Source: Paracnuella aquatica (GTDB taxonomy: Bacteria; Bacteroidota; Bacteroidia; Chitinophagales; Chitinophagaceae). From it: DNA of 64,000 nucleotides. The translations under genes were made by a program, and so were the position numbers. The notes under the pieces were generated by a model that saw only the letters and a program-made list of their open reading frames with translations, made no database searches and was not told the DNA's origin. Of the stretch, positions 1-8,535 are shown in pieces. Location of the stretch: NCBI RefSeq assembly GCF_003332885.2, contig NZ_QOWJ01000002.1, positions 1-64,000 of the forward strand. Direction: 5' to 3'. The first letter of the stretch is position 1; each line of letters opens with the position of its first letter.

Positions 1-234
1 TGTACAAAAAAACTAAACCAATAGCCAACCAAAGAAAGCAAACAGTATAGAAGTAAACCACAACAAAAAGAAAACCACCGCAATAATCAAAAATGCAAGT
101 CTAAAGGACAGCTAAAATGGAACGATGGTTTACTACAGTTGCTTGAGAAAAGCCCAATAGTGATACAGAACGTATAAGTGTGCGACGCAACCGGTGCCGG
201 ATAGCCATACAAAAGCCGGTTACAAAAACACCAC
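1..234. other. Window edge, no supported gene
   Basis: AT-rich stretch beyond the 3' end of the first gene. On the minus strand there is a short hydrophobic reading frame close to the edge, but it is only about 34 codons from an upstream stop and has no ATG. I see no hairpin terminator or repeat here. Confidence 0.4.
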
Positions 235-1449
235 TTACAAATAACTCAGCCACCACCAATCCTTGCGCTTTTTCAGGTTGCCGTACCACAGGCACAGCGG
301 GTACAACAGGGCCACCACGGCCAGCCACGTAAGGTAAACCTGCCACAGGTGCAGCCCCACACCCGGCACCACAAATTTGAAGGGCACACCTTCGGCGCCT
401 TTGAGGCCCTCGGCAATGGTGCCGCCCTTGGCCAGAAATATCATCGCCGCAATCCCGTGCAGGATGTAAAAATGCAGGATGTAGTAAAAAAACGGCACGC
501 GGCCAAACACCGTGGTGATGCGGGTAAATGCATTGCGCCAGCCATCGGCAAGGGCCAGCAGGAGCAGCGCCGGCCCCAGCGTCATGCAGGTAAACAGCAA
601 TGAAGGCGGGTATTTTTGGGTGTTCACAAACGACAGTGCCGTACGCAGCCCATTGGCCTGCGGTGCCCAGGGTAGCGGATCGCCATAGGCATTGGTGGCC
701 CGCAGCAGTATAAACAACAGCACTGCACCAGCCCCCAACCCGGCCAGCCATTTGCGCCGCAGCGCCGCTTCCAGTTGATATAGTTTTCCCAAACAATAGC
801 CCAGCAGCATGATGCCCGTCCAGGGTAAAAACGGGTACAGGATGCCCAGCACATGTCCGTTGCCAAACGGGATAAAGGCCTGCCGGTGCAGCAAACTATA
901 CAGCAGGTTTTGCGGTGCCTGCCCCGCAGCTTCGGCGCCGTCCAGCGCATTGTGGCCCAGCAAAATAAGGGCGCCCAGTGCCAGCAACACACCAAAAGGC
1001 AGCCAGATAAGACCCGCAAGGATGACCATCGAAATGCCGATAGCCCAGATGACCTGGAGGAAAATAAAAGTCCAGCCGGGATCGAATGAAATGCCAAAAG
1101 TGACCAGGGTGATTTCCACCAGGATCAGCCACAGACCGCGTTTTAATAAAAATGCACTGAGCTGGCCCTTGCTTTTGCGGCGGCTTTGCAAATAAATGGA
1201 AGTGCCCGAAAGGGCCACAAATACCGGTGCACAAAAATGCGTGATCCAGCGGGTGGCAAAAAGCCAGGGCGTGGTGGTTTGCAGGTTGGCGGGATCTTCG
1301 GTGAGGGCGCCAAAATGCAGCAGGTCGCGGGCATGATCGAGTGCCATGATGATCATAACCAGTCCGCGCAGCGCATCGATGCTGCTGATACGGTAGTTGC
1401 GTAAAACGGGCGGCGGTGCGGGGGGTGTGCTCAAAGCAGTGGCTTGCAT
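235..1449 (-). CDS. DUF1624 / heparan-alpha-glucosaminide acetyltransferase-like membrane protein
   Basis: A 404-residue polytopic inner-membrane protein. The N-terminal motif IDALRGLVMIIMALDHARD (about residues 24-42) is the signature of the DUF1624 family, related to the transmembrane acetyltransferases that move acetyl groups across a membrane onto sugars; about ten hydrophobic helices follow, with a basic loop (RRKSKG) near residue 90. The substrate in bacteria is generally unknown, so only family membership is claimed. It is transcribed divergently from the gene at 1672 and stands alone. The start is the ATG at 1449, which leaves a proline-rich cytoplasmic N-terminus of about 20 residues. 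Confidence 0.85.
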   Translation of the reverse strand: MQATALSTPPAPPPVLRNYRISSIDALRGLVMIIMALDHARDLLHFGALTEDPANLQTTTPWLFATRWITHFCAPVFVALSGTSIYLQSRRKSKGQLSAFLLKRGLWLILVEITLVTFGISFDPGWTFIFLQVIWAIGISMVILAGLIWLPFGVLLALGALILLGHNALDGAEAAGQAPQNLLYSLLHRQAFIPFGNGHVLGILYPFLPWTGIMLLGYCLGKLYQLEAALRRKWLAGLGAGAVLLFILLRATNAYGDPLPWAPQANGLRTALSFVNTQKYPPSLLFTCMTLGPALLLLALADGWRNAFTRITTVFGRVPFFYYILHFYILHGIAAMIFLAKGGTIAEGLKGAEGVPFKFVVPGVGLHLWQVYLTWLAVVALLYPLCLWYGNLKKRKDWWWLSYL

Positions 1450-1620
1450 GTGTGGGCAGTTGTGTTGTTTAGTTGGCGGTGTGCTACCAGGCTGGTGCTG
1501 TCGTCGGTTGCTATAAATGTAGTTGTTTACCCGCCGGGCTGCAAGCCGGTTTTGCCCTGCTCTGTTTTCTTTTTAAAAAAGCCTGCGGCAAAATTTAAGG
1601 CCGGCAGGCCGGGCGGTGCC

Positions 1621-1628
1621 TACCTTTG
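1621..1628 (+). promoter_or_regulatory. Bacteroidota -7 box TACCTTTG
   Basis: TACCTTTG is an exact match to the Bacteroidota -7 consensus TAnnTTTG and lies 44 bases before the ATG at 1672. A weak -33-like TTTA is about 23 bases upstream. It supports the downstream start at 1672 over the longer open frame that begins at 1444. Confidence 0.6.
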
Positions 1629-1671
1629 TGGCGCCGGGGCCGAGCTGCGGCTTTTTTCCAATTACAGATAC

Positions 1672-2373
1672 ATGAGTGAAACAACTTTACGCGGAACCAT
1701 TTCTTTTGTACACTACGATAAACATTTTGCCACCATCGATTACGATGCGAAAGGCAAGGCAAAGACTGTGAACTTTAAAACCCGTGGCAAGGATGAAGGT
1801 CAGAAGTCGCAGCATTACCGGGTGGGCGACGAGGTAACTTTCGAGCTCAGGCTCACCGACCGCGGCGACCGCATGACGGCGCATAATGTGCGGGTGCTGT
1901 TTAACCCACTGCTGGAAAAACTGGTGCAAAAATCAAGACACGAAAACCGCTTTTCGGGCTATTTGAAAAAGGTGGATGATGCGCTGTTTATTAAAGAAGT
2001 GGAAACCTACCTGTTTTTTCCGCTGCAGCTTTCGCCGTGGGAAACACATCCTTCGGAGGCATCGTTCAATACGCCTTATTCGTTCCGGCTGGTGAATGCA
2101 GACAAACAAAAAACCATTGCTGCGGAGCTGGCTTTCCCGGTGTACAAACCCGAGTACCGCCAGGCCGAAGCAGCCATGGAAGCTAAAAAAACATTGAAGG
2201 CCGTGGTCACCAAAGTATCTCCCTACGCGGTGTATGTAAGCCTGTTCGATGGCGCCATGCAAAGCAAAATGCCGCTGCCCGCCGAAGGGCTGAACGACCT
2301 GAAAGTGGGCGACGAGTTGGAAGTACGCATTAGTTATTTAAGCCCGCAAAAAGTGGTGGTGGTAAAAGCGTAG
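1672..2373 (+). CDS. Cold-shock/S1-like two-domain protein, hypothetical
   Basis: A 233-residue cytoplasmic protein. Residues 1-70 (TLRGTISFVHYDKHFATIDYD, then KVGDEVTFEL-like spacing) resemble a cold-shock OB fold: a short strand that re-reads as 'GTISFV...FATIDYD' followed by a GDEVTF segment. The last 65 residues (LKAVVTKVSPYAVYVSLFDG ... LKVGDELEVRISYLS) have the look of a second OB/S1-like barrel. A role in RNA binding is therefore plausible but inferred only from these patterns. The open frame continues upstream to 1444, but the -7 box at 1621 and the composition favour the ATG at 1672. No operon partner: the downstream gene is convergent. Confidence 0.7.
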   Translation: MSETTLRGTISFVHYDKHFATIDYDAKGKAKTVNFKTRGKDEGQKSQHYRVGDEVTFELRLTDRGDRMTAHNVRVLFNPLLEKLVQKSRHENRFSGYLKKVDDALFIKEVETYLFFPLQLSPWETHPSEASFNTPYSFRLVNADKQKTIAAELAFPVYKPEYRQAEAAMEAKKTLKAVVTKVSPYAVYVSLFDGAMQSKMPLPAEGLNDLKVGDELEVRISYLSPQKVVVVKA

Positions 2374-2426
2374 TTATGTTTTAGCAGACTATCTGCATTC
2401 ATATATAATCGTCAGGGTCTGTATGT

Positions 2427-2555
2427 TGTCATGCTGAGCGCAGCGAAGCATCTGAATGTTGTAGAAAAAGAATTGATCAATTACCAGCAGACTTCTTGTT
2501 AACCCAAAATTTGTGCAGGTGCAGGCTCAGATCCTTCGCTGCGCTCAGGATGACA
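2427..2555. repeat. Inverted pair of 30-bp repeats (family A, pair 1)
   Basis: Plus-orientation copy at 2427-2455 (TGTCATGCTGAGCGCAGCGA...) and minus-orientation copy at 2526-2555 (ending ...GCGCTCAGGATGACA), 99 bases apart start to start. Each copy contains an inner palindrome-like GAGCGCAGCGAAG core. The same repeat recurs at 3915/4012, 7728/8260 and 10263/10360. The interior of about 70 bases is not shared between pairs. Confidence 0.85.
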
Positions 2556-2603
2556 GGCAAAGAGGATGACGATGTTTTAACGGAATATCATTAGCACATA
2601 CAT

Positions 2604-2637
2604 AAAAAAATCCCCGCCATAACGCGGGGATTTTTTT
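2604..2637. terminator. Bidirectional intrinsic terminator
   Basis: A-run, stem ATCCCCGC / GCGGGGAT, loop CATAAC, T-run. Symmetric, so it can end both the plus gene finishing at 2373 and the minus gene finishing at 2654. Confidence 0.85.
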
Positions 2638-2653
2638 ATGACGTAAAACAAGA

Positions 2654-3646
2654 TTAAAACGGCCTTGTATCAGACAGCGGCACTTGTTGGATGTTGAATA
2701 CATCGCGGCCGGTGGCCCGCTGGTTGAGGTAGGCGTACAGCACATACACGTTCTTGCCATCGCTGGTGGCCGTGGTAGGAAATACGGCGCCGGTGGCATA
2801 AGTATCGGTTTGCGTGGCGCTTGCCCATTTATTGGTGGTAGTAAACGATTGCACCCGGGCCGCATCGGTACCGCCGGCATTGCTCACTACAATCAATTGT
2901 TTGCCATCCTTGCTCAGCAGCAGCCCATCGGGGCCGGCCAGCGGTGCATACAGCTGCACTATGCTGTATTGCGCAGGGTCTTTTGCATTAAACTTGATCA
3001 CCTGGTTGCGGGCACTGAATGCCACCAGCAGGTAACCGCCGCCATCGGTGCCCCATTCAATGCCGTTAAATCCAAAACCGCTGGTCAGGGCAAACGCATC
3101 GCTTTGGAAAAAAATACTCGCCTGGCCATCGGGGGCTATTTTATAAATAATGGGACTGGCCGAGTTGGTAACATAAGCATTGCCCTGTGGGTCCAGCGCC
3201 ACATCGTTGATAAAGAGCGGTGCGCCGGGAGCCAGTGCCGCCAGGTCGGCATACCAAAGGCGCTGGCCGGTGCGGAGGTCGTATGCACCAACGCCGCCCA
3301 CATTGTTCGTCACCAGCAGGCGTTTGCGGGCAGCGTCGAGCTCCAGACCGTTAGTGGCCACCAGCGTTGGGTCGTCGATGAACGTCGTGTAGCTGCCATC
3401 AGTTTTTACAATGCCAATATCGCCGCGGGTTAGCGAGCTTACATAAAACCAGTCGTTGAACGGGTCGTACACCACGCCTTCAGGAAAAAGGTTGGTTTGG
3501 GTAAAATCAATGCGTTGGGCGGTGGTGGCTTTTTTCTTTGCTGCCGAAAGGGTTTCGGCAGCTGTGGTGATTTCACTTTGTTGCGCTTCGCGGCTGCAGG
3601 AAGCCAGCAGCAATGTAGCTGCCAGTGCCAGGCTCATTTGCTTCAT
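2654..3646 (-). CDS. SMP-30/gluconolactonase-like beta-propeller lipoprotein
   Basis: A 330-residue exported protein. The N-terminus MKQMSLALAATLLLASC ends in a lipobox (LLASC), so it should be a lipoprotein anchored in the cell envelope. The body has the repeating pattern of SMP-30/strictosidine-synthase-like six-bladed propellers: FPEGVVYDPFNDWFYVSS near residue 55, TNGLELDAARKRLLVTNN near 98, FINDVALDPQGNAYVTNS near 145 and GPDGLLLSKDGKQLIVVSN near 240. Members hydrolyse lactones or bind small ligands; the substrate here is unknown. It is a single gene, with the terminator at 2604 just behind it. Confidence 0.8.
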   Translation of the reverse strand: MKQMSLALAATLLLASCSREAQQSEITTAAETLSAAKKKATTAQRIDFTQTNLFPEGVVYDPFNDWFYVSSLTRGDIGIVKTDGSYTTFIDDPTLVATNGLELDAARKRLLVTNNVGGVGAYDLRTGQRLWYADLAALAPGAPLFINDVALDPQGNAYVTNSASPIIYKIAPDGQASIFFQSDAFALTSGFGFNGIEWGTDGGGYLLVAFSARNQVIKFNAKDPAQYSIVQLYAPLAGPDGLLLSKDGKQLIVVSNAGGTDAARVQSFTTTNKWASATQTDTYATGAVFPTTATSDGKNVYVLYAYLNQRATGRDVFNIQQVPLSDTRPF

Positions 3647-3914
3647 GTAGGTATTGTTTAAGGGTGAAAATGATTTGTTTCAGAAAGGCATGGAGTATTG
3701 TGCCAGCAACAATTTGCAGACCACTGAAGCGTAGTAAAGCCGGTTGGGTTTTTCCACTCTTTTCATGCTCAGCTATATTGGTAAATGGTTGTGTGCACAA
3801 TCAATCATAACAACTAATGGCCAAATCGGTTGGGTGGGTAATGATTGAGTGCAAAAAAGATTTTTACTAACAAGCGGTTCTATTGGTTTTTCGGCGCAGG
3901 TAGTCTTTTGCCTT

Positions 3915-4041
3915 TGTCATCCTGAGCGCAGCGCGTTGATCTGAGTTTTCAATGTCCGATAAACTGCTATGGTGATGGCATTTTCAATTTGATTCTTCTC
4001 TCCTATGTTAGCTCAGATCCTTCGCTGCGCTCAGGATGACA
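3915..4041. repeat. Inverted pair of 30-bp repeats (family A, pair 2)
   Basis: Plus copy 3915-3945 (TGTCATCCTGAGCGCAGCG, then a variant GCGTTGATCTGAG end) and minus copy 4012-4041 (CTCAGATCCTTCGCTGCGCT...). The starts are 97 bases apart, nearly the same as in pairs 1 and 4. Confidence 0.85.
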
Positions 4042-4135
4042 GGCTAAGTGTATTATTCAATGTCATATTCCGACTGCATAATGACTCCACCCTTTCAATT
4101 TGCTGAGATCAAATTTTCTTATTACAAGAGACTTC

Positions 4136-4218
4136 AAGCATACCGGACTTGTTTTGGTATCACCTTCAAACCTCAGAGATTTCCGAATATGTAGGAGATG
4201 CCGAAACAAGTTCGGCAT
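4136..4218. repeat. Palindromic repeat ATGCCGAAACAAGTTCGGCAT with degenerate inverted partner
   Basis: At 4198-4218 there is a palindrome, ATGCCGAA / TTCGGCAT around ACAAG, followed by GACAG. A degenerate inverted partner (CATACCGGACTTGTTTTGGT) lies at about 4139-4160. The palindrome recurs unchanged at 46707-46727. Its outer end, TGTCATGC..., resembles the outer end of family A (TGTCATCC...). Confidence 0.75.
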
Positions 4219-4283
4219 GACAGTTCTTTCGGGCACCAAACCACGCTTTATTTGAAAATATTCAGGAGCTACAACCGCACACA

Positions 4284-4318
4284 AAAATGCGCCCCGCAAT
4301 TGCGGGGCGCATTTTTTA
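4284..4318 (-). terminator. Intrinsic terminator behind the Asp-box gene
   Basis: AAAATGCGCCCCGCAA / TTGCGGGGCGCATTTT is a near-perfect palindrome with T-runs on both sides, 17 bases past the stop codon of the minus-strand gene ending at 4335. Confidence 0.85.
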
Positions 4319-4334
4319 AAAGCTTTCAATCATT

Positions 4335-7300
4335 TTACTGCACCGGCGTGTACTCTTTAAACAGGCCCAGTTTTGTTCCTTCCACCAACTGGCGGTAAGG
4401 TTTCCAGGCGCTTTCATAAAACCGGTTGATGCGGGCAACGGCAGTGCCTACCATTGCTTCGGCGTTGCGCACCAGCACGGCTTCCTGCTCGGCAGGTGCC
4501 ACGCTTTTACCCAAAATATACTGCTGCGCGGTTTGCAGGCTATTCATCACCGTTACCTGCTGCGGGCGGAAAATGCCCTGTTTGTCGGTAGTGCGGCCGT
4601 TCACAAACTCGCGGATGTTTTTGAGCGAATCCTGCAGGCGGGTGGTGAGTTTGCGTACTGAGTCCGCATCCTTTCCTTCCAGGCCACGCAGTTGCGCCTG
4701 CATTTTGGTGAGCACTTCTTCCCAGTCGCGGAGGCCATCCATAGCGGTTGCTAGGCGTTCGGTGCTTTTACGAAGGCGCTCCACTTCACGGCGCTGTGCC
4801 TGCAGCACGGCACCATCGCGGCTGATCCGCGGATCGTCTTTGATGGTGATCATGGTCGAGTCCTTTTCAGCACCCATTTGCAACACTACTTTATACTTGC
4901 CAGGCAACACGGAGAGGCCGCCGGGTTCGGGTGCATTGGGCCTTGGCTTGGGCGCATTGGGGTTGCGGATGCCCCGCTCCTCCATGCCCCACCAGCCACG
5001 GTTAAAGCCTGTATCGGCTTTCCATTTCAGGTTGCGAATGATTTCGTTGCGGTCGTTGTAAATGCGCACCTGCACCGAGTCGGTCACGGTTTTGGCGGCA
5101 GCACTGTCCATACGGGCACCGGCCGCTCTTTGGCCGGCAAAAAGAATACTGTCTTCGCCCTGCACCGGCTTTTCCAACACCGGTTTTGTAGCACTGGCGT
5201 TGCGTACCACTGCGCCCTTGCCCGATGTTTTTGCAGCAACTGGCTGTTTAGCCGCTACCGGCGATTGTACCAAAAATGAAATGGCAGCACCACGCGGACG
5301 GTTCTCAGCATCATAGAGACCATAGGTGCTCCACTCGTAGCCGGGAGCAGCTCGGTAGCTGGCCAGGTAGGCATCAGGGGCAGGGAAAACAGTGAGCCGG
5401 CGGCCGGCAATATTGTTGGCTGCAGCCATGCGGCGCAGGGGCCTGATGTCATCGAGCACCCAAAGCGACCGGCCAAACGTGGCAATGGCCAGGTCGGCCT
5501 CCCGCTCCTGGATGGCCAAGTCGTAGGTAGACACAGAAGGGTATCCGTGTTTCCATTGCTCGAATGTTGCTCCATTATCCAGCGACACCCACAAGCCATT
5601 TTCGGTACCCAAAAATATCAGGTTCGGCTCTTCGGGGTCCTGCAACACGGTCAGCGCATAACCAGCCACTTTCTGCTCATTTACCACCCGGCTCCAGGTG
5701 CGGCCATAGTCGGTGGTGCGGAACACATAGGGCTTGAAATCGCCGCGGCGATAATCGTTGACCACCACCAGTGCTTCGCCGGCATTGTGCCGCGAGGCAC
5801 GGATCTGCGGGATCCAGGCGCCTACCGGCATGCCCGGAATTTTACCCCTGAAGTTGGTCCAGGTCTTACCACCGTCGCGGGTCAGTTGCACATTACCGTC
5901 ATCGGTGCCCACCCAAATAACGCCCTGCTCTTTATACGAAGGTGCAATGGTGAGGATGGTATTGAAATTTTCGGCGCCGGTCACGTCAAGCGTAAGGCCG
6001 CCGTTTTCTTCCTGCTTTTGCTGCTCGGGGTTGTTGGTCGTCAGGTCGGGCGAAATGATTTCCCAACTGGCGCCTTTATTGGTGCTTTTATATAAAAACT
6101 GGCTGGCAAAATAAACGGTTCCCTTTTGCAGCGGGTCCACCGCAATGGCCGAGTTCCAGTTAAACCGCAGTTGCGTTGCTGTGTCCAGCGCCGGCGGCTT
6201 AATGTTCCAGCGTTCGCCGGTTTGGTAATTGTATCGGCCCAGGTAGCCCATCTGGCTCATGCTGTACACCCAGGATGGATCCTGCGGATCGGGCACTACA
6301 TCGAAGCCATCGCCACCACCCACGTTTTGCCAGTAATAGTTGCGAATCCCGCCATTCATCCAACTATATGCCGGACCATGCCAGCTGCCATTGTCCTGCA
6401 TGCCGCCCATGACATTGTAGGGAACTTGGTCGTCGACATTGATGTGGTAAAACTGGCCCACAGGCAGCTTTTCGTCAAACACCCAAGTTTGGCCGCGGTC
6501 GCGGCTGATGCCGATGCCACCGTCGTTTCCTTCAATGATAAAGTTGGGATTAGTGGGATGGATCCACCAGGCGTGGTGGTCGGGGTGGATGCCGGAATAC
6601 GGCAGCATGGTTTTAAAATTGCGGCCGCCGTCTTCGCTATACGTTACCGTTGAATGAATGTCGTAAATGCGGTTTTCGTTTTGGGGGTCCACATAAATTT
6701 CCTGGTAGTAAAAAGGCCGGTCGGTTACTTCATCAGGCTTGTTGTTGACTAACGTCCAAGTGGCCCCGCCGTCGTTGGAAGCATACAACCCGTTTTTGGC
6801 AGCTTCTACTTTTGCATATACGCGGCTGGGCATGCTGCGGGCAAAGGCTACGCCGATGCGGCCCAACTCGCCGGCAGGCAGGCCGTCTTTGGGCTCCAGC
6901 TTTTTCCAGTTGCGGCCACCATCAATGGTAATGTAGAGGCCACTGCCCTTGCCACCGCTTTTAAAACTATACGGCGTGCGGCGGTGCTGCCACATGGATG
7001 CAATCAGCTTGTTGGGGTTCGATGGATCCATCACCAGTTCGGCTGCGCCGGTGGTATCGTTTACATACAAAATGCGGTTCCAGGTTTCACCGCCGTCGGT
7101 TGATTTGTACACACCTCTTTCGGCATGTTCTGCATAAGGGTTGCCGATGGCCGCGGCATATACCGTTTGCGGGTTGGCCGGGTCGATCACAATGCGGTGA
7201 ATGTTGCGTGTTTTTTCGAGGCCCATGCGCTTCCATGTTTTGCCACCGTCGAGGCTTTTGTAAATGCCCTCGCCAATGTTCAGCGAGTTGCGCGGGTTGC

Positions 7301-7622
7301 CTTCGCCGGTGCCCACCCAAATAATGTTCGGATTGCTTTGCTGAATGGCCAGCGAGCCGATGTTGAGCGTGGGCTGCTCATCGAAAATGGGCGTCCATGC
7401 GGCGCCGGCATTCTCGGTTTTCCACACACCGCCCGATGCGGCACCCACGTACCAGGTATCGGGTTGGTTGTGCACCACGTCGATAGAGGTGATGCGGCCG
7501 CTCATCCCCGCAGGACCGATGTTGCGGGGTTTCCATGATTTTAGTTGCGCAATGGATGGTTTCTGTGCCGATGCGCCCAGGCATAGCAACAGCAAAAGGG
7601 TCAGCGTAGCTGTAATTCTCAT
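4335..7622 (-). CDS. Secreted VPS10/sortilin-like Asp-box (BNR) repeat protein
   Basis: A 1095-residue exported protein: signal peptide MRITATLTLLLLLCLGASAQ, then two large beta-propeller sections with about eleven Asp-box motifs (S/T-x-D/N-x-G-x-T/S-W/F), for example SLDGGKTWKRM, STDGGETWNRI, TIDGGRNWKKL, TRDGGKTWTNF and SLDNGATFEQW. The C-terminal 250 residues contain a FlgD-like sandwich (VLPGKYKVVLQM) and a helical stretch rich in R/E/L/K. Bacteroidota annotate these as 'glycosyl hydrolase' or sortilin-like; enzymatic activity is not shown by the sequence. The frame is open upstream to 7733, but only the ATG at 7622 starts a good signal peptide. Confidence 0.85.
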   Translation of the reverse strand: MRITATLTLLLLLCLGASAQKPSIAQLKSWKPRNIGPAGMSGRITSIDVVHNQPDTWYVGAASGGVWKTENAGAAWTPIFDEQPTLNIGSLAIQQSNPNIIWVGTGEGNPRNSLNIGEGIYKSLDGGKTWKRMGLEKTRNIHRIVIDPANPQTVYAAAIGNPYAEHAERGVYKSTDGGETWNRILYVNDTTGAAELVMDPSNPNKLIASMWQHRRTPYSFKSGGKGSGLYITIDGGRNWKKLEPKDGLPAGELGRIGVAFARSMPSRVYAKVEAAKNGLYASNDGGATWTLVNNKPDEVTDRPFYYQEIYVDPQNENRIYDIHSTVTYSEDGGRNFKTMLPYSGIHPDHHAWWIHPTNPNFIIEGNDGGIGISRDRGQTWVFDEKLPVGQFYHINVDDQVPYNVMGGMQDNGSWHGPAYSWMNGGIRNYYWQNVGGGDGFDVVPDPQDPSWVYSMSQMGYLGRYNYQTGERWNIKPPALDTATQLRFNWNSAIAVDPLQKGTVYFASQFLYKSTNKGASWEIISPDLTTNNPEQQKQEENGGLTLDVTGAENFNTILTIAPSYKEQGVIWVGTDDGNVQLTRDGGKTWTNFRGKIPGMPVGAWIPQIRASRHNAGEALVVVNDYRRGDFKPYVFRTTDYGRTWSRVVNEQKVAGYALTVLQDPEEPNLIFLGTENGLWVSLDNGATFEQWKHGYPSVSTYDLAIQEREADLAIATFGRSLWVLDDIRPLRRMAAANNIAGRRLTVFPAPDAYLASYRAAPGYEWSTYGLYDAENRPRGAAISFLVQSPVAAKQPVAAKTSGKGAVVRNASATKPVLEKPVQGEDSILFAGQRAAGARMDSAAAKTVTDSVQVRIYNDRNEIIRNLKWKADTGFNRGWWGMEERGIRNPNAPKPRPNAPEPGGLSVLPGKYKVVLQMGAEKDSTMITIKDDPRISRDGAVLQAQRREVERLRKSTERLATAMDGLRDWEEVLTKMQAQLRGLEGKDADSVRKLTTRLQDSLKNIREFVNGRTTDKQGIFRPQQVTVMNSLQTAQQYILGKSVAPAEQEAVLVRNAEAMVGTAVARINRFYESAWKPYRQLVEGTKLGLFKEYTPVQ

Positions 7623-7727
7623 GCGATTTTTTTTACATGGTAAACATAAAGCAAACAGCGGCCGCAGCAAAAAGGGAATGATGAAGGGAAATGGAGAGTT
7701 GTTGCAACTGCATTGGCTTCTTGCCTT

Positions 7728-8289
7728 TGTCATCCTAAGCGCAGCGAAGGATCTAAGCTTATTAATTGCAGCCTTCGCAGTAGCAGGAAAGTAATTTTGA
7801 ATTAAAAACCCTCAGCGCCCCTACAGTTAATATTTCGGCGGCCACTCGCCAAACACTTCCTCATTAAGAAATTTCCATTCAGGGTTGAAGCCACTAATCA
7901 AGTCACACTTTTTCTTTCTCACCCAACCCTTTATTTCTTTTTCCCGCAAAATAGCTTGGTCAATATGAGTATGTGCTTCATAAAATAAAAGAAAATGAAC
8001 CCGGTATCTTCCGGTAAAGGTTTGGGGCTCGCCCCTGCCTTTCCAATGCGTGATTATTCTTTCGTGCAGGTTATTGGTGACGCCGGTATACAACACGGTT
8101 TTTTGCTGATTGGTGAGGATGTAAACATAAAACGAGTAGCCACGATTCATGCTGGTTTTGGTTTGAAGTAAGATATTAGCGGAGCAGCGCTTTTGCAATA
8201 GTGGATATGCATTGGGTGGTATTTACCGCTCCTATTTTAGGGATTTCTTTGGAACTAAGCTCAGATCCTTCGCTGCGCTCAGGATGACA
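7728..8289. mobile_element. GIY-YIG gene enclosed by inverted family A repeats (candidate element)
   Basis: Plus copy of the family A repeat at 7728-7757 (TGTCATCCTAAGCGCAGCGA...) and minus copy at 8260-8289 (CTCAGATCCTTCGCTGCGCT...) enclose a single-domain GIY-YIG nuclease gene. The other three pairs in the window have the same inverted arrangement with only about 65-70 bases between the copies. The geometry resembles an autonomous element with short derivatives. Mobility is inferred; no target-site duplication was identified. Confidence 0.45.
7827..8150 (-). CDS. Small GIY-YIG nuclease domain protein
   Basis: A 107-residue single-domain protein. After MNRG comes YSFYVYILTNQQKTVLYTGVTNN, which carries the paired Y..Y (here VYI and YTG) of the GIY-YIG fold, followed by RIITHWKGRG with the expected basic residues and an AILREKEIKGW helix carrying a catalytic-type glutamate. 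This is the UvrC-like UPF0213/YhbQ-type group, whose cellular role is poorly known. Start chosen at 8150 because family members begin a few residues before the YVYIL strand; the frame is open to 8198. It is flanked on both sides by inverted family A repeats (7728, 8260), which may be its substrate. Confidence 0.85.
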   Translation of the reverse strand: MNRGYSFYVYILTNQQKTVLYTGVTNNLHERIITHWKGRGEPQTFTGRYRVHFLLFYEAHTHIDQAILREKEIKGWVRKKKCDLISGFNPEWKFLNEEVFGEWPPKY

Positions 8290-8330
8290 AAAGCAAGAAG
8301 CTGCAACGACAGAAACAGGCGACATAATTC

Positions 8331-8370
8331 CTTTGTGTTCCTCCGTGCTCTTCGTGCCTCCGTGGTTCAA
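8331..8370 (+). repeat. Word repeat 'TTCGTG...GTGGTTCAA', copy 1
   Basis: CTTTGTGTTCCTCCGTGCTC then TTCGTGCCTCCGTGGTTCAA. Related copies are at 9161-9200 (inside the end of the sigma gene), 35521-35558, and 54260-54300 on the other strand. It is imperfectly tandem inside: TTCCTCCGTG / TTCGTGCCTCCGTG. Confidence 0.7.
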
Positions 8371-8448
8371 TTCCGTGCCCGGTCAGCCCGTTCATAACAT
8401 TACCGCCGCCAGAGAAAATTTTTCTGATAAAATTTGCGGCGGTAAATA

Positions 8449-8475
8449 GGGGTAAAGCGCTGCTCAGTTGTAGTT
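8449..8475 (+). promoter_or_regulatory. Candidate ECF-sigma promoter upstream of the sigma gene
   Basis: GGGGTAAA-N10-GTTGTAGTT. The same bipartite motif with identical 10-base spacing occurs at 12872-12898 upstream of the TonB-dependent receptor. It does not resemble the housekeeping TAnnTTTG box. The motif is 60 bases before the sigma ATG, so the operon is probably autoregulated. Functional assignment is inferred from the shared motif and context. Confidence 0.6.
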
Positions 8476-8535
8476 AAAGAAAAAACCGTTTTGGCCCAGC
8501 CCGTTTTACATATACCCATTTACCCGCGGCTGCAC

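Larger units (their letters stand above)
3647..4334. other. Long intergenic region rich in inverted repeats
   Basis: A 688-base gap between two minus-strand genes. It holds a family A repeat pair (3915-4041), a second palindrome family with a degenerate partner (4136-4218) and a GC-rich terminator (4284-4318). No open frame with coding character was found; the short frames here run through the repeats. Confidence 0.6.
8151..8535. other. Gap between GIY-YIG and sigma-factor genes
   Basis: A 385-base gap. It contains the right family A repeat (8260-8289), one 'TTCGTG..GTGGTTCAA' word repeat (8331-8370), a GCCGCC/GGCGGC inverted repeat around 8404-8443 and the probable ECF promoter at 8449-8475. 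No gene was seen. Confidence 0.6.

Noticed and set aside
101-796. A 231-codon minus-strand frame overlapping the DUF1624 gene in another phase
   Set aside because: Low-complexity A/G/R/H-rich translation, contained mostly within the real gene.
1444-1671. Upstream extension of the cold-shock-like gene (76 more codons)
   Set aside because: The stretch contains the exact -7 box TACCTTTG and part of the divergent promoter region; translation there is C/V/R-rich without domain character.
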